Source of the DNA: Pseudomonas sp. DTU_2021_1001937_2_SI_NGA_ILE_001
GTDB lineage: Bacteria; Pseudomonadota; Gammaproteobacteria; Pseudomonadales; Pseudomonadaceae
Reading direction: 5' to 3'
NCBI RefSeq assembly: GCF_032463525.1
Contig: NZ_CP135971.1
Location: forward strand, 744,001-808,000
DNA: 64,000 bases
Shown: piece after piece, positions 51,168 to 59,730 of the stretch
How the letters are laid out: each line of letters begins with the position of its first letter
Numbering within the stretch: the stretch's first letter is position 1
The notes under the pieces: model-generated
The model's input: the letters and a program-made list of their open reading frames with translations, nothing else
What the model was told of the DNA's origin: nothing
Database searches by the model: none
Position numbers and translations under genes: made by a program

Positions 51168-52463
51168 ATGGCCCCCACTATCGCGCCCGTGCGCACCTCC
51201 ACCGACCTGCCGACGTCTACCACTGTGGTGATCATCGGCGGCGGCATTGTCGGCCTTACGGCGGCCCTGACCCTGGCCGAACGCAACATTCCGGTCGTGG
51301 TCCTGGAAAAGGGGCGCATTGCCGGTGAGCAGTCGTCACGCAACCTGGGCTGGATCCGCAAGACCAGCCGGCACGCCGCTGACCTGCCGCTGGCCCAGGC
51401 GGCCGACCGGCTGTGGGCCGAGATGCCTGCGCGGGTCGGTGCCGACGTGGGCTATCGCCAGGCCGGGATCATGTTCATCGCCCGTAACGAGACGCAGATG
51501 GCGATGCACGAGCAATGGCTCAACGGTGTGCAGGCGCTGGGGCTAGACTCGCACCTGCTCAGCCGCGCCGAGATCGCCCGTCATGTGCCGGGTGTGCAGG
51601 GGCAGTGGGCCGGTGGCATCTATACACCTTCCGATGGCCGCGGCGAGCCGACCCTGGCCTCCAGCGCCATTGCCCAGGCGGCCATGGCCAAGGGCGCGGT
51701 GATCATCGAGCACTGTGCCGTCAGAACCCTGAGCACCAGCGGTGGTCGGGTGAGCGGGGTGGTCACCGAGCGCGGCGAGATTCGCTGCGAACAGGTGCTG
51801 TTGGCCGGTGGGCTGTGGTCGCGGCGCTTCCTCGGTAACCTCGGCGTCAATCTGCCAACCCTGCCGCTGACCTGCTCGGTGCTGCGTACCCAGCCGATGG
51901 AAGGGCCGACCGACATCGCCGTCGGGGCGCCGGACTTCTCGTTCCGCAAACACATCGATGGCGGTTACATCATCACCCAGCGCGGCAAGCTGGACGCCTT
52001 CCTGACCCTCGACCACTTCCTGCTCGGCCCGCAGTTCCTGCCGCAACTCAAGGCGCAGCGCAGTTTCCTCAAGGTGTCGATGGGCAAGTACTTCTTCAAC
52101 GACCTCAAGCTGGCGCGGCGCTGGCAGCCCGACCGTGTCAGCCCCTTCGAGAAAGTGCGGGTTCAGGACCCGGCAGCCAACACCGAGTTGAACGACGACG
52201 CGCTGCGTAACCTGCGCGCGGCGTGGCCGGTGTTCGAGCAGGCGCGGATCGCCCAGGCTTGGGCCGGTACCATCGACGTGACGCCGGACTCCAACCCGGT
52301 GATCGGCCCGGTGGCAACCATTCCCGGCCTGACCCTGGCCACCGGGTTTTCCGGGCATGGCTTCGGTACTTCGCCGGCGGCCGGGCAACTGGCTGCCGAC
52401 CTGGTGTGCGGCAGCACGCCAATCATCGACCCGGCGCCGTACCGTTTCGAGCGCTTTGCCTGA
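51168..52463 (+). CDS. FAD-dependent amine/amino-acid oxidoreductase (DAO family)
   Basis: A 431-residue flavoenzyme of the D-amino-acid oxidase/glycine oxidase family. The dinucleotide-binding motif is VVIIGGGIVGLTAALTLAER and the FAD-binding region continues VVVLEKGRIAGEQSSRNLG. The C-terminus has TPDSNPVIGPV and GFSGHGFGTSPAAGQLAAD, which close the flavin site. It would oxidise an amine to an imine, matching the RidA protein before it. The start is uncertain: an ATG at 51102 overlaps the RidA stop as ATGA, which would couple translation, but adds a hydrophobic 22-residue tail. Confidence 0.88.
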   Translation: MAPTIAPVRTSTDLPTSTTVVIIGGGIVGLTAALTLAERNIPVVVLEKGRIAGEQSSRNLGWIRKTSRHAADLPLAQAADRLWAEMPARVGADVGYRQAGIMFIARNETQMAMHEQWLNGVQALGLDSHLLSRAEIARHVPGVQGQWAGGIYTPSDGRGEPTLASSAIAQAAMAKGAVIIEHCAVRTLSTSGGRVSGVVTERGEIRCEQVLLAGGLWSRRFLGNLGVNLPTLPLTCSVLRTQPMEGPTDIAVGAPDFSFRKHIDGGYIITQRGKLDAFLTLDHFLLGPQFLPQLKAQRSFLKVSMGKYFFNDLKLARRWQPDRVSPFEKVRVQDPAANTELNDDALRNLRAAWPVFEQARIAQAWAGTIDVTPDSNPVIGPVATIPGLTLATGFSGHGFGTSPAAGQLAADLVCGSTPIIDPAPYRFERFA

Positions 52464-52561
52464 GGGCCTTGGGGCAGGGCGCAGGGGTGGCAGGATGCTG
52501 GCCCCGCTGCCGGAAACGCTGAGTATGATGCAGGGCTTTTCGAGCCTGGAAGCTGAGTTCT

Positions 52562-52894
52562 ATGCGTTGTGCCACCGTGGTTTTTGCAGTCACCGGTTTG
52601 CTGTTGTCGATGGTTGAAGTGGCCCATGCCAGGCCGGTGACCCAGAATCAGGCGAAGATGTGTCGTTGGGGTTCGGAGGTGGCGAAGAATGCCCAGCAGC
52701 TGAAGTTGTCCGGCAAGACCCTGTGGAGCACCCGGCGTTCCATCGAAGGGCGTCAGTACGCCAAGCCATGGATGAAGAAGATGGCCGTGGGCATCACCGA
52801 GCAGACCTTCGCCAGCCGCAGCCGCATGAACCCCAAGGAAGTCAAGGACACCTATTACCAGGGCTGCCTGCGCCACGAAATGGCGCGGCGCTGA
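52562..52894 (+). CDS. Small exported hypothetical protein
   Basis: A 110-residue protein with a clear signal peptide (MRCATVVFAVTGLLLSMVEV, cleavage probably after AHA near residue 23). The mature part is basic and helical and contains two Cys (KMCRWGSE; YYQGCLRH) that could pair in the periplasm. I do not recognise a family with known function. It converges with the amidase gene, their stop codons 9 bp apart. It is a single-gene unit 98 bp after the FAD oxidoreductase gene; no clear site is seen in that gap. Confidence 0.72.
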   Translation: MRCATVVFAVTGLLLSMVEVAHARPVTQNQAKMCRWGSEVAKNAQQLKLSGKTLWSTRRSIEGRQYAKPWMKKMAVGITEQTFASRSRMNPKEVKDTYYQGCLRHEMARR

Positions 52895-52903
52895 GCGTTT
52901 CTT

Positions 52904-54136
52904 TCAGGCCGACTGGCGGGCGCGTTCGGCGAGCAGCGTGCCAGACGGTGGGTTGGCCTGGAAATGCCCATGGATGCCGGCGAAGATCGCCTGGGCCACG
53001 CGGTCCTGGTGACGCGGGTCGCACAGCTGGCGGCAATCACCCGCATTGGAGATGAAGCCGGTCTCGACCAGGATCGACGGAATGTCCGGTGACTTGAGCA
53101 CCGCGAAGCCCGCCTGCTCGACACGTCGCTGATGGGTGCCGGCCACGGCGCCCACGCTGTCGAGAATGGTCTTGCCCAGCTGCAGGCTGGTGGCGATGGT
53201 CGAGTTCAGCGACATGTCGAGAATCACCCCGGCCAGCATCGGGTCCTTGTCCTTGAGCGACAACAGCTGGCGGGCGCCGATCAGGTCGACGTTGTTTTCC
53301 TTTTCCGCCAGCCAGCGCGCGGTGGTCGAGGTGGCGCCGTTCTCCGACAGGGCGAACACCGAGGCACCGGAGGCCGTGCGGCGGGGTGCGGCATCGGCGT
53401 GCACGGATATGAACATGTCGGCGTTATGCCGGCGCGCCACTTCCACCCGTTTGCGCAGCGGAATGAACACATCGTCGTTGCGCACCAGCTGCGCCCTGAA
53501 GCCTGGCTGGCGATTGAGCTTCTGCGCCAATTGCCGGGCGATGGCCAGGGCCACCACTTTTTCCTGCTCGCCATTGGCGCCCACTGCGCCCGGGTCCTTG
53601 CCACCATGCCCGGCGTCGATCACTACCACGATGTCGCGTTGCTTGCCGGCTGGCTGCCGGGCGGATGCCTGGCGTGGTGCAGGTTCTGGCGCAGGCTCTG
53701 GTGCGTGGGCGGCGGCCTGGGCTACCTGTGCCGGGGCTGCGGCGCTGCGCAGGTCGAGGACCAGCCGGTAACCGGCATCGCCCTGTGGCGGTAACAGGAA
53801 ACTTTCCAGCGCCGCGGCCTGGTCGAGTTCCAGCACGATGCGCGTGCCGTTGCCCTGGACGCCGCTGCGCACGGCCTTGAGCAGTGCGCTGTTGGCGGGC
53901 AGGGTGTCCAGGCGGGTCGCCAGCCGGGTGTCGTCCAGGTCGATGATCAGCCGCTGCGGTGACTGCAGGCTGAAGGTGCGGTAGTGGCTCGGGCCGCTGA
54001 GTTCCAGGACCAGGCGCAGTTTGTCGTCACTTTGCCAGGCCCGGGCGCCGGTGAGTCGCTGCGCGGCGCGAGCCGCCGTCGCCCAGGGCACGACCAGACC
54101 GGCGAGGAGAAAGTGCAGCAAAGGACGTCGGTGCAT
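52904..54136 (-). CDS. N-acetylmuramoyl-L-alanine amidase (AmiC-like, zinc-dependent)
   Basis: A 410-residue periplasmic cell-wall amidase that cleaves the amide between muramic acid and the stem peptide. The N-terminus MHRRPLLHFLLAGLVVPWAT carries a twin-Arg and may be a Tat signal, as in E. coli AmiC. An AMIN domain (about 30-135) binds septal envelope. Amidase_3 follows, with Zn ligands in VVIDAGHGGKDPGA, SVHADA and VETGFISN. No LysM domain is present. The gene is divergent from a zinc-type ABC importer with a Zur-like box between, so it is probably a zinc-starvation paralogue of the housekeeping amidase. Confidence 0.9.
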   Translation of the reverse strand: MHRRPLLHFLLAGLVVPWATAARAAQRLTGARAWQSDDKLRLVLELSGPSHYRTFSLQSPQRLIIDLDDTRLATRLDTLPANSALLKAVRSGVQGNGTRIVLELDQAAALESFLLPPQGDAGYRLVLDLRSAAAPAQVAQAAAHAPEPAPEPAPRQASARQPAGKQRDIVVVIDAGHGGKDPGAVGANGEQEKVVALAIARQLAQKLNRQPGFRAQLVRNDDVFIPLRKRVEVARRHNADMFISVHADAAPRRTASGASVFALSENGATSTTARWLAEKENNVDLIGARQLLSLKDKDPMLAGVILDMSLNSTIATSLQLGKTILDSVGAVAGTHQRRVEQAGFAVLKSPDIPSILVETGFISNAGDCRQLCDPRHQDRVAQAIFAGIHGHFQANPPSGTLLAERARQSA

Positions 54137-54174
54137 AGTGCTGGCTCGTGGAAAAAGAGTGGCGGGATGAAATA

Positions 54175-54189
54175 GTTATAACATAGCAT
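54175..54189. promoter_or_regulatory. Candidate Zur box in the amidase/metal-transporter divergent promoter
   Basis: AGTTATAACATAGCA matches the proteobacterial Zur pattern TGTTATANNATAACA at all but the first and twelfth positions. It sits in an A+T-rich stretch 38 bp before the amidase start and 22 bp before the importer ATPase start, so one bound repressor could block both. No zur gene is in the window. Confidence 0.6.
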
Positions 54190-54211
54190 TAAAGTCCTGT
54201 GTCTCCACTCG

Positions 54212-54898
54212 ATGCCTTTCATGAACACTGCCTGCCAAGCCTCCGCGATTCGCTGCCACGCCTTGCAATGGGGACCCATCGGTCGTCCACTGACCCCACC
54301 CCTCGACCTCGACATCACGTCTGGCACGCTGACCGCCGTGGTGGGCGAGAACGGCACCGGCAAGACCAGCCTGTTGCGCGTGCTGGCCGGGTTGCAGAGG
54401 CCCTTGGCCGGCCGGCTGGATATCAGCCTGCCGCGTGGCGCTGTGACCGGCTTTCTGCAACAGCAACAGGCCATCGACCGGCAGTTCCCGATCAATCTCG
54501 GCGAGCTTGTGCTTGCGGGCCTGTGGGGGCAGCGTCTGCCGCGACCGGTGCGCCAGGCGCGTCTGGACGCCGCTTTGGCTGCCTGGCAGCTCGACGGCCT
54601 GGCGCGCTACAGCCTGGCGGAGCTGTCCGGCGGCCAGTTGCAGCGTGCGCTGCTGGCACGTTTGAGCCTGCTGGACGCACCGCTGCTGTTGCTCGACGAG
54701 CCGGAAGCCTCGCTGGACGAAGCCGGGCAACGCCTGCTGTGGCGACACCTGCAGGCCTGGCAGGCTGAGGGCAAGACCCTGGTGATGGTCTGTCATGACC
54801 TGGCCAGTGTGCGCGAGCGTGCCCAGTGGTGCCTGTCGATTGCCCCCTCCGCCTGCCAGTGGCAGCCCGGTGCCGCGCTGAGGGCGGTCGCATGCTGA
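54212..54898 (+). CDS. Metal (Zn/Mn) ABC transporter ATP-binding protein
   Basis: A 228-residue ABC ATPase of the ZnuC/MntB type. Walker A is VVGENGTGKTSLLRVLAGLQ, the signature LSGGQLQRALLARL, Walker B LLLLDEPEASLD, and the switch His MVCHDLASV. It would energise the membrane protein encoded next, with a 7-bp overlap between the genes. Two ATGs nine bases apart (MPFMNT or MNT) could start it. The Zur-like box directly upstream favours zinc over manganese or iron. It is a short ATPase without the C-terminal extension of some ZnuC proteins. Confidence 0.89.
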   Translation: MPFMNTACQASAIRCHALQWGPIGRPLTPPLDLDITSGTLTAVVGENGTGKTSLLRVLAGLQRPLAGRLDISLPRGAVTGFLQQQQAIDRQFPINLGELVLAGLWGQRLPRPVRQARLDAALAAWQLDGLARYSLAELSGGQLQRALLARLSLLDAPLLLLDEPEASLDEAGQRLLWRHLQAWQAEGKTLVMVCHDLASVRERAQWCLSIAPSACQWQPGAALRAVAC

Positions 54899-55752
54899 CG
54901 CCGCTGTGGCAACCCTTCATTGAGTTCGCGTTCATGCAGCGCGCCTTGCTCGGTGGCCTGCTCTTGGCCGCCAGTGCGGCGCCCTTGGGAGTGTTCCTGA
55001 TTCTGCGGCGCATGAGCCTGATCGGCGATGCCATAGCCCACGGAATCCTGCCGGGTGCCGCCGTCGGGTTCTGGATCGCCGGCCTGTCGCTGCCGGCGCT
55101 GACCCTGGGTGGTCTGGCAGCGGGCCTCACGGTAGCGGGACTGGCGGCGTGGATCACCCGGCATACCGGTCTGCGCGAAGACGCCAGCCTGGCCGCGCTG
55201 TACCCCATTTCCCTGGCTTCGGGCGTGCTGTTGCTGGGCCTGGCCGGCAAGCGTCTCGACCTTCTCGGCTTGCTGTTCGGCTCGGCCTTGGCGGTAGACC
55301 GCACCACCCTGGACGCCATGCTCGGCGTAGCGCTGACCAGCGTGGTGCTGCTCGCCGTGCTGTACCGCGCGCTGTGGCTAGACAGCCTGGATGCGTCGTT
55401 CCTGCGCAGCGTCAGCCGCGTCGGGCCGCTGGCTCACGGGCTGTTCCTCGGCCTGGTGGTGCTCAACCTGGTGGTGGGCTTCCAGGCCATCGGGGCGCTG
55501 ATGATGGTGGGGCTGATGATGCTGCCAGCGGCCGCCGCCCGCTTCTGGAGTCGCCGCCTGCCGGTGCAACTGCTGTGCGCGGCAGGTATCGGCATGGCAG
55601 CGGTGTACGTCGGTCTGCTGGTGTCGTTCCACGCCGGCCTGCCCAGCGGCCCGGCCATCGTGGTCGCTGCTGGCGGCGCCTTTCTGTTTTCCGTCGTGGC
55701 CGGTCCGGTCCACGGCCTGTTGCGCCGTTCTACCTCACCCATTCCTCAATAA
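54892..55752 (+). CDS. Metal (Zn/Mn) ABC transporter permease
   Basis: A 286-residue ABC-3 family permease with about eight hydrophobic helices. FLILRRMSLIGDAIAHGILP is the conserved cytoplasmic/membrane motif of ZnuB and MntC permeases, and GFQAIGALMMVGLMMLPAAAA is the second signature. It forms the metal channel with the ATPase and binding protein encoded on each side. The start overlaps the ATPase stop; a frame extending 22 codons earlier lies within the ATPase gene. Confidence 0.9.
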   Translation: MLTPLWQPFIEFAFMQRALLGGLLLAASAAPLGVFLILRRMSLIGDAIAHGILPGAAVGFWIAGLSLPALTLGGLAAGLTVAGLAAWITRHTGLREDASLAALYPISLASGVLLLGLAGKRLDLLGLLFGSALAVDRTTLDAMLGVALTSVVLLAVLYRALWLDSLDASFLRSVSRVGPLAHGLFLGLVVLNLVVGFQAIGALMMVGLMMLPAAAARFWSRRLPVQLLCAAGIGMAAVYVGLLVSFHAGLPSGPAIVVAAGGAFLFSVVAGPVHGLLRRSTSPIPQ

Positions 55753-55762
55753 GGAGAGACCC

Positions 55763-56632
55763 ATGCGTGTGCTGCTCTGGTTGTGCCTGTTGCTGCCCTT
55801 GTCCCTCAACGCTGCCGAACGCCTGCAGGTGGTCACCAGCTTCAGCATCCTTGCCGACATGACCCGGCAGATCGGCGGCGATCATATCGACATCTACAAC
55901 ATCGTCGGCCCGGATGCCGACGCGCATACCTTCGAACCGTCGCCGGATGATGCCCGGCACATCCAGCAGGCCGGGCTGGTGGTCACCAACGGTCTGCACT
56001 TCGAATCCTGGCTCGACCGTCTGGTCAGCGGTACGCAGACCAAGGCTCTGGTGATCCGCGCCAGCGACGGCGTCATTCCACGCACCATGGAAGAAGACGG
56101 CCAGACCATCGCCGACCCGCATGCCTGGAACAACCTGGCCAACGCCAAGATCTACGCGGTGAACATCAAGCGTGCCCTGATCCAGGCCGACCCGGCCCAC
56201 AGCGACGCTTACGAACGCAATTACCAGACTTATCTGGCGGCCATCGAGAAGCTGCTGGCCTACGCGCAGAGTACCCTCGGACAGTTACCGGCCGGCAACC
56301 GCCACATCGTCACCTCGCATGATGCTTTCGCTTACCTGGGCCAGGCCTACGGCATTCGCTTCTCCGCGCCGCAGGGGCTGTCCACCGAGCGCGAGCCTTC
56401 GGCCGCCGAAGTCGCCGCGCTGATCCGTCAGATCCGCGAGGAGCACATCAAGGCGGTATTCGTGGAAAACATCAAGGATGGGCGGCTGCTCAAGCAGATC
56501 GCCGAAGAGAGCGGGGCGCGCATCGGTGGCACCCTGTATTCCGATGCGCTGGCCGCTGAAGGACCGGCGTCGACCTACCTGGGCATGTACCGTTCCAACA
56601 TCGATACCTTGACCCAGGCGTTGCGCGACTGA
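55763..56632 (+). CDS. Metal-binding periplasmic protein of the ABC importer (ZnuA/TroA family)
   Basis: A 289-residue cluster 9 (A-1) binding protein with an N-terminal signal (MRVLLWLCLLLPLSLNA). The metal ligands fall in DADAHTFEP, IADPHAWNN, TSHDAFAYLG and LYSDALA, an arrangement of three His and one acidic residue. The long His-rich loop of many ZnuA proteins is missing, so metal choice (Zn or Mn) is not settled by sequence. AATAAGGAGAGACCC precedes the ATG. It is the last gene of the importer operon, 10 bp after the permease gene, and converges with the next gene. Confidence 0.9.
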   Translation: MRVLLWLCLLLPLSLNAAERLQVVTSFSILADMTRQIGGDHIDIYNIVGPDADAHTFEPSPDDARHIQQAGLVVTNGLHFESWLDRLVSGTQTKALVIRASDGVIPRTMEEDGQTIADPHAWNNLANAKIYAVNIKRALIQADPAHSDAYERNYQTYLAAIEKLLAYAQSTLGQLPAGNRHIVTSHDAFAYLGQAYGIRFSAPQGLSTEREPSAAEVAALIRQIREEHIKAVFVENIKDGRLLKQIAEESGARIGGTLYSDALAAEGPASTYLGMYRSNIDTLTQALRD

Positions 56633-56641
56633 AGCGCCGCA

Positions 56642-57043
56642 TCACTCGATGGTGATGCGATATTCGACGGCGCGTCGTTCGGTCTGGTTGGGGAACGACG
56701 CGAACCTCAGTGAATCTTCGCCGCGCTGCTGGCCGGCGATGTAGAGGTAGCGGTCGACGCTGGCAACATCGCCCTGCACCTTGTATTCGCGCTTCAGGCG
56801 GCCCAGCCGGGTCTGGCTCGGGCCGATCTTTTCGACCGGCCGCCACAGCTCGTTGCGGGTCTTGATGCCTTCGGCGCTGATCTGGTCGATGATCACGCAG
56901 CGCTCGCCGGGCTTGACCTTGACCGGAATCACGTAGTTGCCGTGGCTTTCGTCGCGCACGGCGGCGGCGGTGTCGACCTGGCAAGCCAGGACCGGTGCAC
57001 AGGCCAGCAACAGGGCGGTTGCACAAAACCAGGGTGCTTTCAT
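56642..57043 (-). CDS. Exported hypothetical protein
   Basis: A 133-residue protein with a signal peptide (MKAPWFCATALLLACAPVLA; cleavage near residue 20 just before Cys, although the site is not a perfect lipobox). The mature part is beta-rich and charged, with two further Cys-like positions (CQVDTAAA; GERCVIIDQ) that might pair. No family with known function is recognised. The start after GGAGGGAAACGA on the minus strand is chosen over a frame beginning 29 codons earlier. Its stop is 9 bp from the metal-binding protein's stop, on the opposite strand. Confidence 0.72.
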   Translation of the reverse strand: MKAPWFCATALLLACAPVLACQVDTAAAVRDESHGNYVIPVKVKPGERCVIIDQISAEGIKTRNELWRPVEKIGPSQTRLGRLKREYKVQGDVASVDRYLYIAGQQRGEDSLRFASFPNQTERRAVEYRITIE

Positions 57044-57170
57044 TCGTTTCCCTCCGGGCAGATCACGAGTGTCACTAAGTGCCGGCACTGTAAAGTCCGG
57101 CTGCCGAGACAGACAAGCGTTTGCCGCCAAGGTGCAATACAGTTCGATCAGGCGTCCTGTGGCTGGGTAG

Positions 57171-57253
57171 GAGCAGCTTTAGCTGCGAAAGAGCCATTGA
57201 ATTCACTGCATCTGTGGTGAACATGGGGTGGCTTCGCGGCTGAAGCCGCTCCT
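57171..57253. repeat. Inverted pair of REP elements (REPIN-like)
   Basis: GGAGCAGCTTTAGCTGCGAAAG (57171-57192) is a REP hairpin (GCAGCT-TT-AGCTGC). About 40 bp on, GCTTCGCGGCTGAAGCCGCTCC (57232-57253) is a related copy in the opposite orientation (GCGGCT-GA-AGCCGC). Such head-to-head doublets are the REPIN form spread by REP-associated transposases in pseudomonads. The pair occupies the middle of a 236-bp gap that otherwise shows no gene. Confidence 0.8.
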
Positions 57254-57279
57254 AAGCGCCAAGGTGCGCCGCCCGACCT

Positions 57280-58605
57280 TCAACCCGACGCTGGCAGCTC
57301 CGCGAGGGCCTGTTCCAGCGCCTCCAGCAGGTGGTCGGCATGCTCGCGCTCGAAGGCCAGCAGCGGGCGTATCTTCAGGACGTTTTCCAGCGGTCCCGCC
57401 GCGCTGATCAGCACGCCGAGTTCGCGTATGCGGTTGACCAACTGGCGAGTGAGGGCGGCGGCGGGGGTTCTGGCCTGGCGGTCGCTGACCAGTTCGACTC
57501 CGAGGAACAGCCCTGCACCACGTACATCGCCGATCACCGGGTAGCGTGCGGCGAGGCGCTGTACGCCGGCCAGCAGGTGTTCGCCGAGCGCCTGGCAGCG
57601 GCTCTGCAATTGCTCGTCGGCAATCACGTCGAGCACCGCCTGGCCCGCTGCACAGGCCACCGGGTTACCGCCGAAGGTGTTGAAGTAGCGCATCTGCCGA
57701 CCGAAACCGTCGACGATCTCTGCACGCCCGACCAGGCCGGCCAATGGGTGGCCGTTGCCCATGGGCTTGCCGAGCGTCACCAGGTCCGGTTGCACGCCGT
57801 GGCGCTGGAACCCCCACATGTGGCTGCCCGTGCGGGCGAAGCCGGCCTGCACTTCGTCGGCGATGTACAGCAGCCCCTCGGCCTGGGCCAGGGCCACGGC
57901 CTCGGCCATGAAACCGGGCGGGCCGGTGAGCACGCCGTCGCTGGCGAACAGACCGTCGACCAGCAACGCGGCAGGGCGGATACCGGCGGCGCGCAGGTCG
58001 GCGATGGCGGTGCGCACGTCAGCGGCAAAGGCTTCGGCGACGGGTTCGCCAAGGCGGTAGGCGTCTGGCGCTCGTACCGTGCGCACATGGGGCGGCAAGA
58101 CCAGCGCCGGCCCCAGAGCCGGTGACAGCTGCGCCACCTCGTGGGTCACGCCGTGGTAGGCGAAGCGGGTGACGATGATCCCGGTGCCGCCGGTGTGCTG
58201 GCGGGCGATGCGCAGCGCCAGGTCGTTGGCCTCGCTGCCGGTGCAGGTGAACATCACCCGCCGCAGGTGGGCAGGGAAGGTGTCCAGCAGGTTTTCGGCG
58301 TAATCCAGGATACCGTCGTGCAGGTAGCGGGTATGGGTATTGAGCTGCGCCGCCTGGGCGGCGATGGCCTGCACCACACGGGGGTGGCAATGCCCGACCG
58401 AGGCCACATTGTTGTAAGCGTCCAGGTAGCGGCGCCCGTGGGCGTCGTAGAGCCACACGCCCTCGCCGCGCACCAGGTGCAGGGGGCGCTCGTAGAACAG
58501 CCGGTAGGCGGCGCCCAGTACCCGCTCGCGGCGCTGGATCAGTTGCTGCTCGGCACCGCTCAACTGGGCACGGTCGTCGCGGGTGAAGCCGTTGGGCATG
58601 GTCAT
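57280..58605 (-). CDS. Class III PLP enzyme resembling amino-alcohol-phosphate phospho-lyases (AGXT2L type)
   Basis: A 441-residue PLP fold-type I protein. N-terminal LVRGEGVWLYDAHGRRYLDA and NNVASVGHCHP, then ADEVQAGFARTGSHMWGFQ and TLGKPMGNGHP with the Schiff-base Lys, match the animal ethanolamine-phosphate and 5-phosphohydroxylysine phospho-lyases more closely than ordinary omega-aminotransferases. These enzymes eliminate phosphate and ammonia to give an aldehyde. Its gene overlaps the preceding kinase-like gene by 4 bp, which fits a phosphorylate-then-eliminate route. Transaminase activity cannot be excluded. Confidence 0.83.
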   Translation of the reverse strand: MTMPNGFTRDDRAQLSGAEQQLIQRRERVLGAAYRLFYERPLHLVRGEGVWLYDAHGRRYLDAYNNVASVGHCHPRVVQAIAAQAAQLNTHTRYLHDGILDYAENLLDTFPAHLRRVMFTCTGSEANDLALRIARQHTGGTGIIVTRFAYHGVTHEVAQLSPALGPALVLPPHVRTVRAPDAYRLGEPVAEAFAADVRTAIADLRAAGIRPAALLVDGLFASDGVLTGPPGFMAEAVALAQAEGLLYIADEVQAGFARTGSHMWGFQRHGVQPDLVTLGKPMGNGHPLAGLVGRAEIVDGFGRQMRYFNTFGGNPVACAAGQAVLDVIADEQLQSRCQALGEHLLAGVQRLAARYPVIGDVRGAGLFLGVELVSDRQARTPAAALTRQLVNRIRELGVLISAAGPLENVLKIRPLLAFEREHADHLLEALEQALAELPASG

Positions 58606-59678
58606 GCGAAGCTCTCCGGCCGGCAGGCGGCATGGATACGTTCAAGGGTTTCGGTATGGCCGTGGCGCGCCAGGCCTTGCAGGCCGATCCAGGCGCTCTG
58701 GGCGTTGCGCATGATGTACGCGCGGTTGTCCGGGTACAGCGCGGCCCGCCAGTAGTTGATGCACAAGGCCAGGGCCTGGCGCGTGGCGATCAGCGTCGGC
58801 AGCAGCGCCAGTTCCTGTTCCTGCAACGGGTTGTGGGCATGGTAGGCGCCGATCAGTTGCAGCGCCGGTGCCAGGGCGTCGTCGTCCGCGCCCAACTGGT
58901 AGGACGCCGCCACCGCCAGCTCGTTGACCAGCGGGGCGCAGACCATGTCGCCGAAGTCGAGGATGTTGCGCAATTGCTCGGGGTCATGCTGGTCGACGAT
59001 GACGTTGTGCGGGTTGAGGTCGTTATGGATCACCTGCCGACGCAGCCCCGCTAGGCGTGGCAGGGCCTGCTGCTCGAAGGCCTCCAGGGCCTGGCCGACC
59101 AGGCGCTGCATGTCGCCTTCGGGCAGGTGTTCGAGCAATGGCCGCAGGCGCGCGGCGCGTTGCATGTCCCAGAGCAGCAAGTGATTGGCCGCCGGGTGCT
59201 CGAAGCCCTCCAGCGCCCGGTCGAAGCGCGCCAGGGCTTGGCCCATTGCTCGCCGCAGGGCGGGACCGGGTTGCGCCACTTGGCTGAGAGGCTGGCCTTC
59301 GACGAACGACAGCAGCCTGGCCAGCAGGTGTTGCTCACCGACCCTCGCCTCGACCTGCAGGCGGCCACAGGTAGTCGGGTGGATACGCTGCACCGGCAGC
59401 GTCGGGTCACGTTTGGCGATCCATTGCATGGCCTGGTTGTGAAAGTCGGTGACCTGCGGATCCTCCAGGGGGTTGGACAGCTTGAGCAGGCGCGCCTGGC
59501 CATCGCTGCGCAATACGCGGTAGTTGAGGTCGCGCTCGCCCCCCAGGCGCTGCAGCGTGCCGGAAAACGCGAAGTGCACGTGGAGCACCTGCTGTACCTG
59601 GGCGTTGCTCACCTGCGGCACCGGTGATTGCAGGATGGGGTCATGGATCATGGGCGGCTCGCTGGGGGCTGTTGGCAT
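58602..59678 (-). CDS. APH-fold phosphotransferase resembling hydroxylysine kinase
   Basis: A 358-residue aminoglycoside-phosphotransferase-fold kinase. The catalytic loop is VIHNDLNPHNVIVD and the metal-binding motif is ILDFGDMVCAPLVNELAV; the DFGD form with following E-x-A-V is that of hydroxylysine kinase (AGPHD1) relatives. It would phosphorylate a hydroxylated amine or amino acid in the cytoplasm. Start is uncertain: ATGs at 59678 and 59651 are both weakly preceded, and the earlier is used. It is translationally coupled to the phospho-lyase-like gene and follows a polyamine-type binding-protein gene by 52 bp, across a hairpin. Confidence 0.8.
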   Translation of the reverse strand: MPTAPSEPPMIHDPILQSPVPQVSNAQVQQVLHVHFAFSGTLQRLGGERDLNYRVLRSDGQARLLKLSNPLEDPQVTDFHNQAMQWIAKRDPTLPVQRIHPTTCGRLQVEARVGEQHLLARLLSFVEGQPLSQVAQPGPALRRAMGQALARFDRALEGFEHPAANHLLLWDMQRAARLRPLLEHLPEGDMQRLVGQALEAFEQQALPRLAGLRRQVIHNDLNPHNVIVDQHDPEQLRNILDFGDMVCAPLVNELAVAASYQLGADDDALAPALQLIGAYHAHNPLQEQELALLPTLIATRQALALCINYWRAALYPDNRAYIMRNAQSAWIGLQGLARHGHTETLERIHAACRPESFA

Positions 59679-59701
59679 GGCGATGTCCGAAGCGTGGTGA
59701 A

Positions 59702-59719
59702 GCTCCCCCTCGGGGGAGC
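59702..59719 (-). promoter_or_regulatory. Intercistronic hairpin after the binding-protein gene
   Basis: GCTCCCCC/GGGGGAGC forms a perfect 8-bp stem with a 2-nt loop in the 52-bp gap between the periplasmic binding protein gene and the kinase gene. There is no T-run. Such hairpins often stabilise the upstream cistron, which would yield more binding protein than enzymes. Confidence 0.5.
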
Positions 59720-59730
59720 GGTTTACCCTG

